Of a DNA stretch of 64,000 bases, positions 18,801 to 26,800 are shown piece by piece. Location: assembly GCA_900317155.1 (NCBI GenBank), contig ONFO01000015.1, forward strand, positions 1 through 64,000, given 5' to 3'. The position numbers and the translations under genes were made by a program. The DNA is from an uncultured Bacteroidales bacterium. Lineage in GTDB: Bacteria > Bacteroidota > Bacteroidia > Bacteroidales > F082. The notes below the pieces were generated by a model, which did no database searches, was not told the DNA's origin, and saw only the letters and a program-made list of their open reading frames with translations. Numbering within the stretch: the first letter of the stretch is position 1; the number at the start of each line of letters is the position of its first letter.

Positions 18801-19131
18801 CAGCCCTGACACCGATGCCTACGAGGCACGCCAGAACATCAAGTACAACAGCAAGGAGTTCTTGGAAATCGTCTCCGAGGTCTTCGCCGAGTGGATCCCC
18901 AACTTGGGCGAAGTGAGCTTCTTGGCTTGCTGGGCTGGTCGTTACACCGAGCCGCGTTACATCGTTGACCCGGAGGTTGGTATCCTCACCGGCTTGCGCG
19001 GCCACGGCTTCATGCTCGGCCAATACCTCGCCAAGTTGTATGTGGACAAGTACCTCGGCAAGGAGGTGCCTGGCTACATGAAGGATTTGGCTTTGAGTGG
19101 CAAGGGGTTGAGCGAGAACGCGTTTAAATAA
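15862..19131 (+). CDS. Fused [Fe-S] FAD-dependent amine/amino-acid dehydrogenase
   Basis: A 1089-residue fusion. In order: a 2Fe-2S ferredoxin domain (Cys60, 65, 68, 80, in CGIGKCGACEMLVDG); a pyridine-nucleotide-disulfide oxidoreductase FAD domain (GAGPAG at ~122-127); a cysteine-rich ferredoxin segment (CNPCSFSCPQG at ~470, CIGCMLCVSSCPG at ~494-507); a BFD-like 2Fe-2S domain (CHCEDIKLDRVL at ~619, then CRGKRC); and a second FAD domain of the D-amino-acid-oxidase type (FIAGGGIAG at ~718). The same modules occur as separate subunits in hydrogen cyanide synthase HcnABC, octopine/nopaline oxidases and archaeal dye-linked L-proline dehydrogenases. Oxidation of an amino acid or amine is likely, but the substrate and electron acceptor are unknown. 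Codon use is strongly biased, suggesting high expression. It has its own promoter and terminator. Confidence 0.85.
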   Translation: MYKIEKHPILDIPQEDLVEFQYEGKTVKGQRGKTIAAALHQAGYPVHSHSLDGRNRSLNCGIGKCGACEMLVDGKIRRICITKVDGVKEVRRIDKEDTILPEPKEQQPREVKVYKTQVAIIGAGPAGLACREQLNAFGISNIVVDNNANIGGQFNMQTHQFFFFEKEKKFGGMRGFDIAKTLAGDNHEGILLNNTVWDLLEGGRVAIKNIVTGEIGYIDAQHLVVATGAVPFMPTFENDDVPGVYTAAVFQKMMNQEHTLLGKKVLTVGAGNIGYLTSYQGMQAGATIKAIIEAMPREGGFPVQANRVRRLGIPIMTSYVLVRAIPNADYTGITGAVIAKCENFKAIPGTEQVIDDIDIINICTGLIPDNQLLVKGREVFGLNTYGAGDAIRIGEGTSAVLRGKQVAYEVAQAIGVRFNYDDYLEISRQYIDSQQHPVRLLEKPNLPTPERMMQKAFVQADCLYGFACNPCSFSCPQGAITKPSTSSTPTIDYNKCIGCMLCVSSCPGLAIFGYDVQKSTCFLPIEYEAQEGAEVYLVDNDGQKIGEGVIEKILKKSNKTNVARVKARSSRPSGEASRVFELTDVKGFILKDRYNANKELTTPISPKKLAEGESETYVCHCEDIKLDRVLRVIGNRKTISVDELKHITRMGMGPCRGKRCIPRARQILRSYGIELVGDATPRAPLSNQVSLGDLYNPHTKETFIFPEMNGVKKEQVEVFIAGGGIAGSALFRYFSEAGKKPVMINYSRGASWRCIGGGRPAFSNPDIADIAVHNHEIFKKMQAEHNINYHLTHYVNLVHDEATYNSLDASRAWSDAYMIERKDFKKEISPLWDDSKDTYSHALITRDCWQATPGRVIDYIRWIGVQQGGRYFEDCELLHVQKVGGHYVTLVRTHEGEFIEYTCDHFVNAMGWGAEKFNDMLGLDTGLYPVKHQAFITRRLPMMGPNGGPLDMIIDRRHYKGFSAVYGQQWAHTGQIIGCASPDTDAYEARQNIKYNSKEFLEIVSEVFAEWIPNLGEVSFLACWAGRYTEPRYIVDPEVGILTGLRGHGFMLGQYLAKLYVDKYLGKEVPGYMKDLALSGKGLSENAFK

Positions 19132-19184
19132 GAATGCGGAATGAAGAATGATGAATGATGAATGAAGAATGATGAATGATGAAC
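19132..19184. repeat. GAATGAT heptamer tandem repeats
   Basis: Imperfect tandem copies of the 7-mer GAATGAT (variants GAATGAA, GAATGCG) directly after the flavoenzyme stop. Related heptamers occur at 23987-24030 inside a coding region and at 48672-48755. Confidence 0.75.
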
Positions 19185-19210
19185 AAGGCTGTCGCGGATG
19201 CGGCAGCCTT
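19185..19210 (+). terminator. Terminator of the fused flavoenzyme gene
   Basis: An 11-bp stem (AAGGCTGTCGC with GCGGCAGCCTT, one G-T pair, loop GGAT) followed by GTTTATTTTG. Confidence 0.85.
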
Positions 19211-19245
19211 GTTTATTTTGTTACATTTCAAGTGTTTGCAGTCAA

Positions 19246-19273
19246 GTGTTCTCTATTCGCGAACAGAGAACAC
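19246..19273. promoter_or_regulatory. 28-bp near-perfect palindrome upstream of fic
   Basis: Arms GTGTTCTCT and AGAGAACAC flank a central self-complementary TTCGCGAA, with one mismatched pair. It lies 44-71 bp upstream of the fic -7 box, so an operator is a more natural reading than a terminator, though it is followed by an A-rich run. It differs in sequence from the GTAGAGAC palindrome family. Confidence 0.6.
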
Positions 19274-19280
19274 ATAAAAA

Positions 19281-19312
19281 AGTAGGGAGAAAATGCAATG
19301 GTAGGGAGAAAA
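19281..19312 (+). promoter_or_regulatory. Two GTAGGGAGAAAA direct repeats in the fic promoter
   Basis: GTAGGGAGAAAA occurs at 19282-19293 and 19301-19312, 19 bp apart and ending 4 bp before the -7 box, where they would overlap the -33 region. The same 12-mer recurs three times inside the fic coding sequence (20130-20184). Confidence 0.65.
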
Positions 19313-19316
19313 GTTG

Positions 19317-19324
19317 TATCTTTG
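19317..19324 (+). promoter_or_regulatory. -7 box TATCTTTG for fic
   Basis: TAnnTTTG match 17 bp upstream of the ATG at 19341. Confidence 0.65.
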
Positions 19325-19340
19325 CGGCAAAAACAACAAT

Positions 19341-20354
19341 ATGAGCATCTGGGAAGAAATAGAAAAACTGATACAGACCTACGAAACCTTGGGCATTGGG
19401 CAACAAGTGGACTACGACAAGTTCTACTTATACTCACTTATCACCCACTCTACCGCCATTGAAGGCTCAACCATCACTGAGGTAGAGAACCAACTCTTGT
19501 TTGACGAAGGTTTAACTTCCAAAGGCAAAAACATCAATGAGTATTTGATGAACTTAGACTTGAAGGCGGCTTACGAAGCCAGTATTTCAATGGCAAAAAC
19601 CAACACTGTAATAACGACAGGATGGCTGAAAAAGATGGCTTCCATGGTGATGAAAAGCACGGGCAGCACTTATAAAACCGCTTTGGGTGAATTCTCATCC
19701 GCCAACGGAGACCTAAGACTGGTAAATGTTAGTGCTGGCATTGGAGGTGCATCGTATATGGATTTCCACAAGGTGCCCAATCGATTACAGAACTTCTGCA
19801 ATACTCTGAATGACAAGCGAAAAAACATCAGCAAAGAAGACAAAAAAAGCCAATACGAACTCAGTTTTGATGCGCATTATGAATTGGTGACTATCCATCC
19901 ATGGGTAGACGGCAACGGCAGAATGGCCCGACTGCTCATGAATCATCTTCAATTTGAATACGGCCTAATACCCACAAAAATCCTGAAAGAGGATAAATCT
20001 GAATACATTCAAGCGCTTATCGACACTCGAAGAGATGAAAACTTGCAGATTTTCAGAGATTTCATGTTCAAAACGCTAAGAAAAAACCTTCAGCAAGATA
20101 TCCAATCCTTTGTTGATTCGCAAAATGAAGTGGGGAGAAAATCCTCAAATAGTAGGGAGAAAAATAAAGGAAGTAGGGAGAAAATCCTTGAGCTGCTGCG
20201 TGAGAATCCCAAACTCACCACGGCAGGTTTGGCTCAAGCAGTGGGCATCTCATCCAAAGGTGTTGAGAAGCAACTCGCCAACCTAAAGCGAGAAGGGTTG
20301 CTTCGCCGCATCGGTCCCGACAAAGGAGGTCATTGGGAGGTCGTTGATTTGTAA
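19341..20354 (+). CDS. fic: Fic-family AMP transferase with winged-helix domain
   Basis: A 337-residue protein. The Fic motif HPWVDGNGRMARLLMNH starts at residue ~186 (catalytic His186, consensus HxFx[D/E]GNGRxxR with Trp for Phe). The autoinhibitory motif [S/T]xxxE[G/N] is present near the N-terminus as STAIEG (37-42), as in class II Fic proteins. Residues ~265-337 form a winged-helix DNA-binding domain (LTTAGLAQAVGISSKGVEKQ). Between them a linker reads SREK twice, encoded by repeated GTAGGGAGAAAA. Start MSIWEEI is 17 bp after the -7 box. It probably transfers AMP to a protein target, and the HTH suggests autoregulation. A terminator follows. Confidence 0.88.
   Translation: MSIWEEIEKLIQTYETLGIGQQVDYDKFYLYSLITHSTAIEGSTITEVENQLLFDEGLTSKGKNINEYLMNLDLKAAYEASISMAKTNTVITTGWLKKMASMVMKSTGSTYKTALGEFSSANGDLRLVNVSAGIGGASYMDFHKVPNRLQNFCNTLNDKRKNISKEDKKSQYELSFDAHYELVTIHPWVDGNGRMARLLMNHLQFEYGLIPTKILKEDKSEYIQALIDTRRDENLQIFRDFMFKTLRKNLQQDIQSFVDSQNEVGRKSSNSREKNKGSREKILELLRENPKLTTAGLAQAVGISSKGVEKQLANLKREGLLRRIGPDKGGHWEVVDL
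20130..20184 (+). repeat. Three GTAGGGAGAAAA repeats inside fic
   Basis: Copies at 20130-20141 (GTGGGGAGAAAA), 20152-20163 and 20173-20184, spaced 22 and 21 bp, in the linker between the Fic and winged-helix domains. Because of the spacing the copies are not all in one reading frame: the second and third both encode SREK and the first encodes a different peptide. Confidence 0.7.
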
Positions 20355-20367
20355 CAAACACGAAAAA

Positions 20368-20391
20368 AGCCCAAGAATCGCTTCTCGGGCT
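20368..20391. terminator. Bidirectional terminator between fic and a T9SS gene
   Basis: AGCCC-A-AGAA pairs with TTCT-C-GGGCT around a TCGC loop. It is flanked by GTTTTT on the plus side and TTTTTT on the minus side, so it can end both convergent genes. Confidence 0.75.
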
Positions 20392-20411
20392 GTTTTTCAG
20401 TTTTGAAACTA

Positions 20412-21701
20412 TTATTGCACCACAAATTTCCGCGTCTCCTCGCCCAGGGTGATGAAATACATGCCCTTCGGCAAACCCGACACATCAATCCGATGGTTTT
20501 CGGCAGTGATTATGCCTGTCATTAGGGCTTGGCCAATCATATTGGTGATGTGGTAGGACTGGTCTGGTAGAGACATGCCACGGCCCGTCTCTACATCCAA
20601 AATGTTGTCAGTCGGGTTAGGGAAAATGGCAAAAACATCTTCAGTTGGTTCGTCAAGGCTGTTGTAATTGGAATAGTAAAAATCCCATTGATTGATTTGC
20701 CCCAAATTATCGGATGTGACATGCTGCAACTCATTGAATACCGGTACATTCAAGTTAAAGTCGTCCAACCAATGCTCCCAAAACAAGAGAAAACCCGCTA
20801 TATTATCGATGCTTACGGTACGGTCAAATGTAAAATCCAAAGCGTTTTTCAAATTTGTCCACTGTCCTGTATCATAATCATAACCACTGTATATGCCTAT
20901 GTAGGTACAATTGTTGTTTTCGTCGTATGCCAATTCTGTCTTTTCGTTGTAATACCATTCATCGGAATTTGTTCTCGGTAGAAGAGAAACTCTGGACAAC
21001 AAGTTTCCAGCATCGTCATACTCATAACGCTCTTTATAATATGCGCCCCATTCCATAGTCCATCCTGGCTCAGTGTTGCGATAGCAACGAGTCATTTCGT
21101 CGCAAAGTCCTTGCGCATTGTAACTATAAAAGGTCTTCTCAAATGCATAATCGACCAAATAACGCAACATGGATTGAGGTAGGCCATCCTCATACTCCCA
21201 AACTTTCTTTTCCTTTTCCACCCAATGGTCATCGTCGTATTCGTATTCGATGAAAAGTGTCTGGTTCCCGTCCTCATCATACTCGTAGTCGTACTTATAT
21301 TGGAAATGCCAATTGGTGCCATTGAAATAGGATTGGATAGCTTCCGACAGCAGGCTTTGTTCGTTGTAGGTGTATTCCGTTATTTTCACCGCCCCATCAT
21401 CATACGACCTTATTGAAGTCACGCGGTCAAGGTCGTCATAGGTATACTCACGTGAAAAACAGACATACCATCCGATAGTGCCATAACAATATTCCGTTTG
21501 GCGCGTACAGTGAAATTGGGCATCGTATTCATACAGACATCTGGCCCATCCCGTCGTGAGGCTGTCCAACTTCACGGTATAACTATTATAATAGCGGTTC
21601 AATTGCTGGATTCTTAAAGCCTCCGAGTCGTCTGAGATTTGTTGTGCCGCAAGCGACACGGTGCAGCACATCAAGGCTGCAAAAAAGATGGATTTTTTCA
21701 T
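20412..21701 (-). CDS. T9SS cargo protein with YD-like repeats
   Basis: A 429-residue secreted protein: signal peptide MKKSIFFAALMCCTVSLAAQ, then beta-hairpin repeats rich in Tyr/Asp/Glu (YEYDAQFHCTRQTEY, YEYDEDGNQTLFIEYEYDDD) resembling RHS/YD repeats, and a C-terminal T9SS type A sorting domain (IFPNPTDNILDVETG through FVVQ). A 28-bp palindrome at 20567-20594 is embedded in frame in this domain, encoding VETGRGMSL. The protein at 32129-33436 has the same repeat style. Its role is unknown; surface binding is plausible. It is last in a run of three same-strand T9SS genes. Confidence 0.75.
   Translation of the reverse strand: MKKSIFFAALMCCTVSLAAQQISDDSEALRIQQLNRYYNSYTVKLDSLTTGWARCLYEYDAQFHCTRQTEYCYGTIGWYVCFSREYTYDDLDRVTSIRSYDDGAVKITEYTYNEQSLLSEAIQSYFNGTNWHFQYKYDYEYDEDGNQTLFIEYEYDDDHWVEKEKKVWEYEDGLPQSMLRYLVDYAFEKTFYSYNAQGLCDEMTRCYRNTEPGWTMEWGAYYKERYEYDDAGNLLSRVSLLPRTNSDEWYYNEKTELAYDENNNCTYIGIYSGYDYDTGQWTNLKNALDFTFDRTVSIDNIAGFLLFWEHWLDDFNLNVPVFNELQHVTSDNLGQINQWDFYYSNYNSLDEPTEDVFAIFPNPTDNILDVETGRGMSLPDQSYHITNMIGQALMTGIITAENHRIDVSGLPKGMYFITLGEETRKFVVQ
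20567..20594. repeat. GTAGAGAC palindromic element inside a T9SS gene
   Basis: A 28-bp element with arms GTAGAGAC and GTCTCTAC and an inner GCC/GGC pairing, in the coding sequence of the sorting domain. It is the same length and has the same arms as the copies at 37361-37388 and 63211-63238. Confidence 0.75.
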
Positions 21702-21738
21702 TGTATTATGGTTTTAATTGTTTCGTTTCCGTTTCGGT

Positions 21739-21827
21739 CTGTAGGGCTGTCGTACCACGGCAGCCGCGTTTTGTTGCATTCGGGCCGAATGCGAGCCGAC
21801 GGCTGCCACGATGTGACAGCCCTACAG
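21739..21827. repeat. Long inverted-repeat element, copy A
   Basis: An 89-bp imperfect hairpin with ends CTGTAGGGCTGTC and GACAGCCCTACAG and inner arms GGCAGCCGC-like and CGGCTGCC. It lies between two T9SS genes. Copy B at 23761-23838 has nearly identical arms and flanks but a different loop. Confidence 0.75.
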
Positions 21828-21835
21828 GACCGCGA

Positions 21836-23719
21836 TTAACGCACCACAAATTTCCGTGTCATTTCGCCAACGCTGATGAAATACATGCCTTGCGGCAAAC
21901 CTGACACATCAATCTGTTGGGTTTCAGCGGTGAGGCTGCCCGTTTGGACGGTTTGACCCATGAGGTTGGTGATGTGGTATTCATTGCAGGTCGGAGACGT
22001 TCCAGCAAACGTCTCCACGAAGAGGACACCATCCGTTGGGTTGGGATATATATTAAATTGATTATCAATAGATTCCTCGATACCATTATGGTATTCCTGA
22101 TACACCTCGTCGCAGTCCCTGTCGCCGTATTTGAGCACTAGTTCGCCGTTGCGCCAGTAGCAGCGGATACTTTCCACGCGATAATTCTTGCTGTGCATCA
22201 TCAGCCTTTCGGGGAAGAAACTCGTCAAATGACCAATGCCGCATAAGATACTACCGCTGAAAAGGTTGTCGGGGTCGCTGACATACATCTGTCGATAGGA
22301 TAAACCTTCGTAATCAATGTATTCCAATGCATCCACATGCATGGTTAGGCTCTGTGTTCCCACCTTGATTTCCCATTCGTCACCCACTCCGGCATTATAG
22401 TCATAAAGCAAGGTGAACTCTTCCAAATTCTCATTCCACCAATACACCTTGCCAAAGTCCTCGTAGATGTATTCACGAGTCACTTCGTTGTGTTCACCCT
22501 TGTCGTATAGCGTATTGGTACGAATGATGATTTTCACGTCCTTGTGATTGATAGTCGTGTCGGCTGCATATTCCAAATGCTGATAAGTGATACTTCCGTT
22601 CTCGTTCTGAATTTCATAGTACCATTCAGCACCGACAAAATCGTAATATTTGGCAGGAACACGATTGGAGAATGACATTTCACCTGATCCAAACACAGCA
22701 GCCACCACTGCGTCGCCATTGAAATCATCCGGGTTGTAATTGTAGATATTGGCAAAATAGCCGACCTCTTCAACGAGGCTCAACTCACCGTCAAACCAAT
22801 CGTAGATGCGATAGGCCTCAATGGAGGCACCGTTTTCAGCCTCGAAAGGAGTCCATTGCAGGATATGGTTATTTGGTCCTTGAATATGGTCGAGATGGAT
22901 GGGGCGATTCCAATAACTTTGCACGGGACATTCTTCTCCGTCAGCAGTCACACCAACCAATTGATATTGCCACTGCGTCGCCCCATTACCGATATTGTCT
23001 AGGAAACTTCCTTCTGTATAGGGCACAACTCCAACAAAATAACCATTTCTGTAGATGTTGACTTCAGTGATATAGGCAGACTGCGCATCATCGACCAACC
23101 ATCTAATTTGGTTTAAGTTGGTTGTAAGGTCGGTAGAAGCAAGGCTGATTTCGACACCATTTCGAACCTCAACACTGTCGATGACATCACCGCAATTATT
23201 ATACAATCGTGCCCAATATAATCCTGGATCTGTCACTTCAATCTCTCTCTGGCTCTCTCCCGTCGACCATTCATAATTCCAATAATACGGATTGTAGTAA
23301 TAACTGGAATTATCAGGTGCAACAAGCGTTGTCGTTTCATCCTCATGTTTCCAAGCACAAATAGGAAACCAAGGCTCTATAGAAGGGAAATCTAAAAAAC
23401 GTATCTCAAAAGTGAACCGATCATTCGTACAAGAATAATAATACACATCTAAAACATGGCTTGTTTCATCAGGAATCAATGTAAGAATTGGTTCTAACAC
23501 TTGATAGGTACTGCCTCCAAACACAGGATACACAAGCCAATGTTCAATATATGAATAGTCACACGTGGTATCAACGATGACAATACTGTCATAATCCGGA
23601 ATACAAAACTCTAAGACCTGGTCGGGTTCGATATCATCGATGTACATTAGAAGATAGTTTTGCGCTTTAACAAGCATGCAGCTTGCAAGCATCATCGTAA
23701 TTAGTAATACTTTTTTCAT
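21836..23719 (-). CDS. T9SS cargo protein, paralogue of its upstream neighbour
   Basis: A 627-residue protein with a signal peptide (MKKVLLITMMLASCMLVKAQ), a beta-rich middle with fibronectin-like segments (DLTTNLNQIRWLVDDAQSAY), a ~200-residue domain beginning GAEWYYEIQNENGSITYQHL, and a T9SS type A sorting domain (IYPNPTDGVLFVETFAGTSP to KFVVR). The ~200-residue domain is nearly identical at protein and DNA level to one in the 1297-residue protein upstream, showing recent duplication or gene conversion. A diverged member of the GTAGAGAC palindrome family lies in the sorting domain (21991-22018). Function unknown. Confidence 0.75.
   Translation of the reverse strand: MKKVLLITMMLASCMLVKAQNYLLMYIDDIEPDQVLEFCIPDYDSIVIVDTTCDYSYIEHWLVYPVFGGSTYQVLEPILTLIPDETSHVLDVYYYSCTNDRFTFEIRFLDFPSIEPWFPICAWKHEDETTTLVAPDNSSYYYNPYYWNYEWSTGESQREIEVTDPGLYWARLYNNCGDVIDSVEVRNGVEISLASTDLTTNLNQIRWLVDDAQSAYITEVNIYRNGYFVGVVPYTEGSFLDNIGNGATQWQYQLVGVTADGEECPVQSYWNRPIHLDHIQGPNNHILQWTPFEAENGASIEAYRIYDWFDGELSLVEEVGYFANIYNYNPDDFNGDAVVAAVFGSGEMSFSNRVPAKYYDFVGAEWYYEIQNENGSITYQHLEYAADTTINHKDVKIIIRTNTLYDKGEHNEVTREYIYEDFGKVYWWNENLEEFTLLYDYNAGVGDEWEIKVGTQSLTMHVDALEYIDYEGLSYRQMYVSDPDNLFSGSILCGIGHLTSFFPERLMMHSKNYRVESIRCYWRNGELVLKYGDRDCDEVYQEYHNGIEESIDNQFNIYPNPTDGVLFVETFAGTSPTCNEYHITNLMGQTVQTGSLTAETQQIDVSGLPQGMYFISVGEMTRKFVVR
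21991..22018. repeat. Diverged GTAGAGAC-family palindrome inside a T9SS gene
   Basis: GGAGACGTT pairs with AACGTCTCC. Within a 28-bp frame it aligns to the GTAGAGACG-N10-CGTCTCTAC element with a few substitutions, and sits at the equivalent place in the sorting domain as the copy at 20567-20594 (encoding VETFAGTSP). Confidence 0.6.
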
Positions 23720-23760
23720 AGGTCTAATTATTTGATTGTTATTTATCTATTCGTTTCGGT

Positions 23761-23838
23761 CTGTAGGGCTGTCGTACCACGGCAGCCGCTTATTGTCATG
23801 GCCGCATGTGCGGCTGCCACGATGTGACAGCCCTACAG
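23761..23838. repeat. Long inverted-repeat element, copy B
   Basis: A 78-bp hairpin with ends CTGTAGGGCTGTC and GACAGCCCTACAG, upstream of the 627-residue gene and downstream of the 1297-residue gene. It shares flanking GTTTCGGT and GACCGCGATTAACGCACC with copy A. Confidence 0.75.
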
Positions 23839-23846
23839 GACCGCGA

Positions 23847-26800
23847 TTAACGCACCACAAATTTCCACGTCCCCTCGCCCACGCTGATGAAATACATGCC
23901 CTGCGGCAAACATGACACATCAATCTGTTGGGTTTCAGCATTGAGGCTGCCCGTGAGAACGGTTTGACCCATCAGGTTGGTAATTCTGAATGATGAATGA
24001 GGAATGTTGAATTCTGAATGCTGAATGGTGAGGACGTCATTGGTCGGGTTAGGATAGATGGCAAACGGGATTACTGTGGGTTCATCAAGGCCGTTATGCA
24101 GTTCGGCGTAAATGGCATCGCAATCGCCTCGGTTGACAGTGAAAACCAAATCGCCATAAATCCAATAACAGCGCAGACCCGTCACGTGATAGCCTTTGTC
24201 TCGCGTCATCAGCCTTTCGGGGAAGAAGCTGGTGAGATGGCCGATGCCACTCATAATCTCTCCACTGAACAGGTTGTTTGCATCGCTCACGTGCAAAGTT
24301 CTATAGGTCGTTCCTTCATACTCATATTGCTCCACAGCATCAACATGCATAATGATGCTTTCCTCACCTACTTCAATCACCCATTCGTCTCCAACTTGGG
24401 CACCAAGGTTATACAATAAGGTAAAATCTTGAATGCTCTCATTCCACCAATACACCTTGCCGAAGTCTTCGTAGATGTATTCACGGGTCACTTCGCTGTG
24501 TTCGCCCTTGTCGTATAGCGTGTTGGTACGGATGATGATTTTCACGTCCTTGTGATTGATCGTCGTGTCGGCGGCATATTGCAGATGCTGGTAAGTGATG
24601 CTTCCATTCTCGTCCTGGATTTCGTAGTACCATTCAGAGCCAAGCGAAGACATGTTCCCGACGTGGAAATACACATAGTCTGGACTGTGAGGATTCTCAC
24701 TCCTTTTGGCAGGCGCCGACTCGCGTCCATCGGTATAGGAAGCGGTCAGTTGGTAATAGTAGTCGCCAAAAGGCTGCTCCAAGGTGTCGAAATACTCCTC
24801 TGCGTCTCTGCCTACCTCGGCAACTTTCTCCATTTCGTCCAAAGAGCTGCCTCGATAGATGTTGTAATGGTCGAGATCTTCATTGTAGCCAGCCTCCTGA
24901 TACCCCATATCATTGGTGAAATAACCTCGAATCATCCAATCGCCGCCTGTGCCTTCCACGGCCAGATAATCGTACCAACCTCCTATAAGGCTCACCCAAC
25001 GCGCATCAGGATTGCCCGAAGTCTGACAATAAGGGGCTTTGTTGCCTGCGATAAAGGGAGCTCTCATCACAATCCACAGACTCCTTCCTTCTTCACAGAT
25101 GATGGGATAACGCAGTTTGACCATCACCCATTCATCAGGACCAGGCTCAACCAACACCGAATTCCAAGCAAGGAATTCCAAGTTTTCAGGTTCCGTTTCA
25201 CCACCACTGAATGCGAAATCATATTGTGTAGCCTCATTTTGGCCTCCAACCTTATAAAAAGCCACATGCGTCAACATGTCTCCTGCATGAATTTCCTCAC
25301 CTGGAATGCGAATTCCCCACTCAAAAGCTTCAGCAGACCCTGCATAAGGTTTCTCATCGTAATGGAACCAATGGCTTGCGAAAGGTTTGTTCCACCAAAG
25401 TTGTGCACCGTAAATGCCTTGGTCGGTGGTCGGGCTACCGAAAAAGTTAAATGGTGCTTCGCAATAGGCTTCAAGCATGTCATCCCCTGCACTGAAAGGC
25501 CCAAAAACCGGAAAACCATCATTGGTACCTTCCATATCTTCCATCCATGTGCAAATGTGAGGATAGCTTGGCACCGAATCAAGTACAACGGCTGCACCAA
25601 AATTCAAGGCTTCCAAAAGGTCAGTGGTACCGTATTGGGCATCGTTGAGTGTCCAAGAAGTAGAGGTTGCACCCTGTACGAAAGCCGTGGAGCCATGCAA
25701 TTCAGGTTCGTTGACATTGCCACAAGCCGACAAGACGTCATCATCAAGCCAATAGGCATTGAGATAGTGGCTGTCTTCGAGTCCACGACCAATAATATTA
25801 CCATAGTCGTGAATGACGGAAGCAGGCAATTCGGGACCATTGACCACACCGGTATTATAGACATTGTAAATCGTTGGGTCTGGCGTTGCAGAGATACCTC
25901 CGACAAACAGCAATTCGGGATTCACAACAGAATCATCCACAGTTGCCGTCACATTACCACGATTATAACAATTGGCCACAATGCCAACACAATCTCCAAC
26001 GATGCCACCCACAAAGCCTGAAGATTTAACTATTCCCATAACATCGCCTTTGTTGACACAACGGATGATTTTGGAGCCCCAGAGGCCAACGATACCACCT
26101 ACGAAAGCATGCTGTCCCATATCGTGACACGTAACCGAGCCTTCGTTGACACAATCGATAATATCTAAAGAAGTCACATTCATATTACCATCACCATAAC
26201 CGACTATACCACCAGTGGCAAATCCACCAGAAATCTCGCCTTGGTTGATGCAGTTCTTGATCGTAACCAAATCCGCTGTTCCTGCAATACCACCTGTGCC
26301 AGGGTTACCACCCGTCACCACAAACTGATTCAGGCAACCCGAAATTGAGCCATTGCGAAACCACCCGACAATGCCACCAGCGTCGCCATCACTGGTCACT
26401 GAAAACCCTGCCGTATAGCCATCATCCCATACCCTACAATCGGCAATCACCCAAGGATTGCGGCCATCATTCTTGTTAACTTTACCCACAATACCGCCAG
26501 CGCAATCGGAGCCTTCAATCCATGTTGCTACGTCAGTGAGACAGTTGGTGAGATAAGAAAACTCTATGTCCGTTGGATAGAAACCCGTACCAAAAGGCAT
26601 GTCAGCACAACCCACCAAACCGCCAGCCACGCCTGCTTCGGTCTTGACAGAAGACTGGGTGATGCTGCAATTGGAAATGTTGCTCAGACCGGCATAGCCC
26701 ACCAAACCGCCTACATATTGTCCATTTCCTCTGATACTGCATTGCACCAATCGGACATTGCTGATTACGGCATGATCGGTGTAGCCAAACAAGCCACCCA

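Noticed and set aside
19132-19184. CRISPR array
   Set aside because: The repeat unit is only 7 bp with no spacers, and no cas genes are present in the window.
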